Positions 63,887-64,000 of a stretch of 64,000 nucleotides of DNA are shown piece by piece. This DNA comes from Sandaracinaceae bacterium (GTDB taxonomy: Bacteria; Myxococcota_A; Polyangia; Polyangiales; Houyiibacteriaceae), in NCBI GenBank assembly GCA_016706685.1, contig JADJJE010000025.1, positions 74,020 through 138,019 of the forward strand. Reading direction: 5' to 3'. The translations under genes and the position numbers were made by a program. Each line of letters begins with the position of its first letter. The stretch's first letter is position 1. The notes beneath the pieces are model-generated. The model ran no database searches and was not told the DNA's origin. It worked only from the letters and a program-made list of their open reading frames with translations.

Positions 63887-64000
63887 ATGCCGTCTGATGG
63901 TCGCGGTGTCACGTCCGGAGGAGCGGGAGGCGACGACGTCGGGGGCTACCGTCGCTTCTTCCGGATGGGGTGGTCGGGCTTGGTGATGGGGACGCTGGGC
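63887..64000 (+). CDS. Partial CDS at the window edge, possible membrane protein
   Basis: ATG 63887 opens 38 codons to the window end without a stop. A Gly/Asp-rich N-terminus is followed by YRRFFRMGWSGLVMGTLG, which could be the start of a transmembrane helix. There is no further evidence. Confidence 0.4.
   Translation, partial: MPSDGRGVTSGGAGGDDVGGYRRFFRMGWSGLVMGTLG

Overview
The window is about 64 kb of very GC-rich DNA. It most likely comes from a myxobacterium-like Myxococcota (Polyangia/Sandaracinus-type) chromosome. The clues are a secreted protein with a MYXO-CTERM-like tail (Cys, hydrophobic helix, Arg cluster) at 59746-60675, a PilZ protein of the TIGR02266 type with an Ala/Pro/Gln linker, large regulatory proteins and dense gene packing. 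The taxonomy is an inference.

The first half (1-30490) is one defence-like island on the minus strand. Read from 30490 down to position 1, eleven genes follow each other with stop/start overlaps or gaps of at most about 33 bp: DUF262 protein (HNH-like), dynamin-like GTPase, DEAD/DEAH helicase fused to a SprT-like metalloprotease, a large protein with two RNA-polymerase alpha-CTD-like domains and a sigma-70 region 4 helix-turn-helix, SNF2-type helicase, N6-adenine DNA methyltransferase, membrane-associated protein with a C-terminal J domain, glycine-rich membrane protein, GIY-YIG-like protein, DUF262/DUF1524/DUF5655 protein, and a partial putative lipoprotein leaving the window. The helicase/methylase pair resembles DISARM DrmD/DrmMI, but drmA, drmB and drmC are absent here. 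I know of no named system with this composition, so it is the main candidate for an undescribed system. A putative PD-(D/E)xK protein is transcribed divergently at 30777.

The island has been hit by nested mobile DNA. A DDE-transposase/ExeA-ATPase transposon (2730-8996, 4-bp target duplication GGCC) splits the GIY-YIG gene, and removing it restores one exact 185-residue frame. An IS21-family element (about 5815-8517) sits inside the transposon's ExeA gene, between a degraded 5' part and a small 3' remnant.

The region 30.8-42.6 kb holds a membrane protein, a remnant of an Rpn-type nuclease, a histidine kinase with gpsA, an FAD oxidoreductase with an ECF sigma factor, a MerR/BKACE divergent pair with a LiuR-like operator, an AraC regulator and a PF10118 protein. 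The region 42.6-48.1 kb looks like a surface or lipid head-group cluster: nucleotidyltransferase-HIT fusion, Thr-type sulfatase-fold membrane enzyme, CDP-alcohol phosphotransferase and flippase-like membrane protein. At 48.1-51.2 kb a TetR regulator follows a Baeyer-Villiger monooxygenase-SDR fusion with two matching operators upstream. The rest (51.4-64 kb) is mostly housekeeping: manA, Nudix, GNAT, PilZ, dienelactone hydrolase, argJ, BNR-repeat/MoaD/rhomboid, acyl-CoA synthetase with SDR.

Many otherwise convincing genes carry single-base indels, often at short homopolymers (near 10721, 11678, 15546, 18008, 23310, 23470, 23520, 36493, 38680, 59251). Correcting them gives full-length proteins of normal architecture. 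Either the assembly has residual indel errors or several genes are genuinely frameshifted. Whole-gene spans are given for these.
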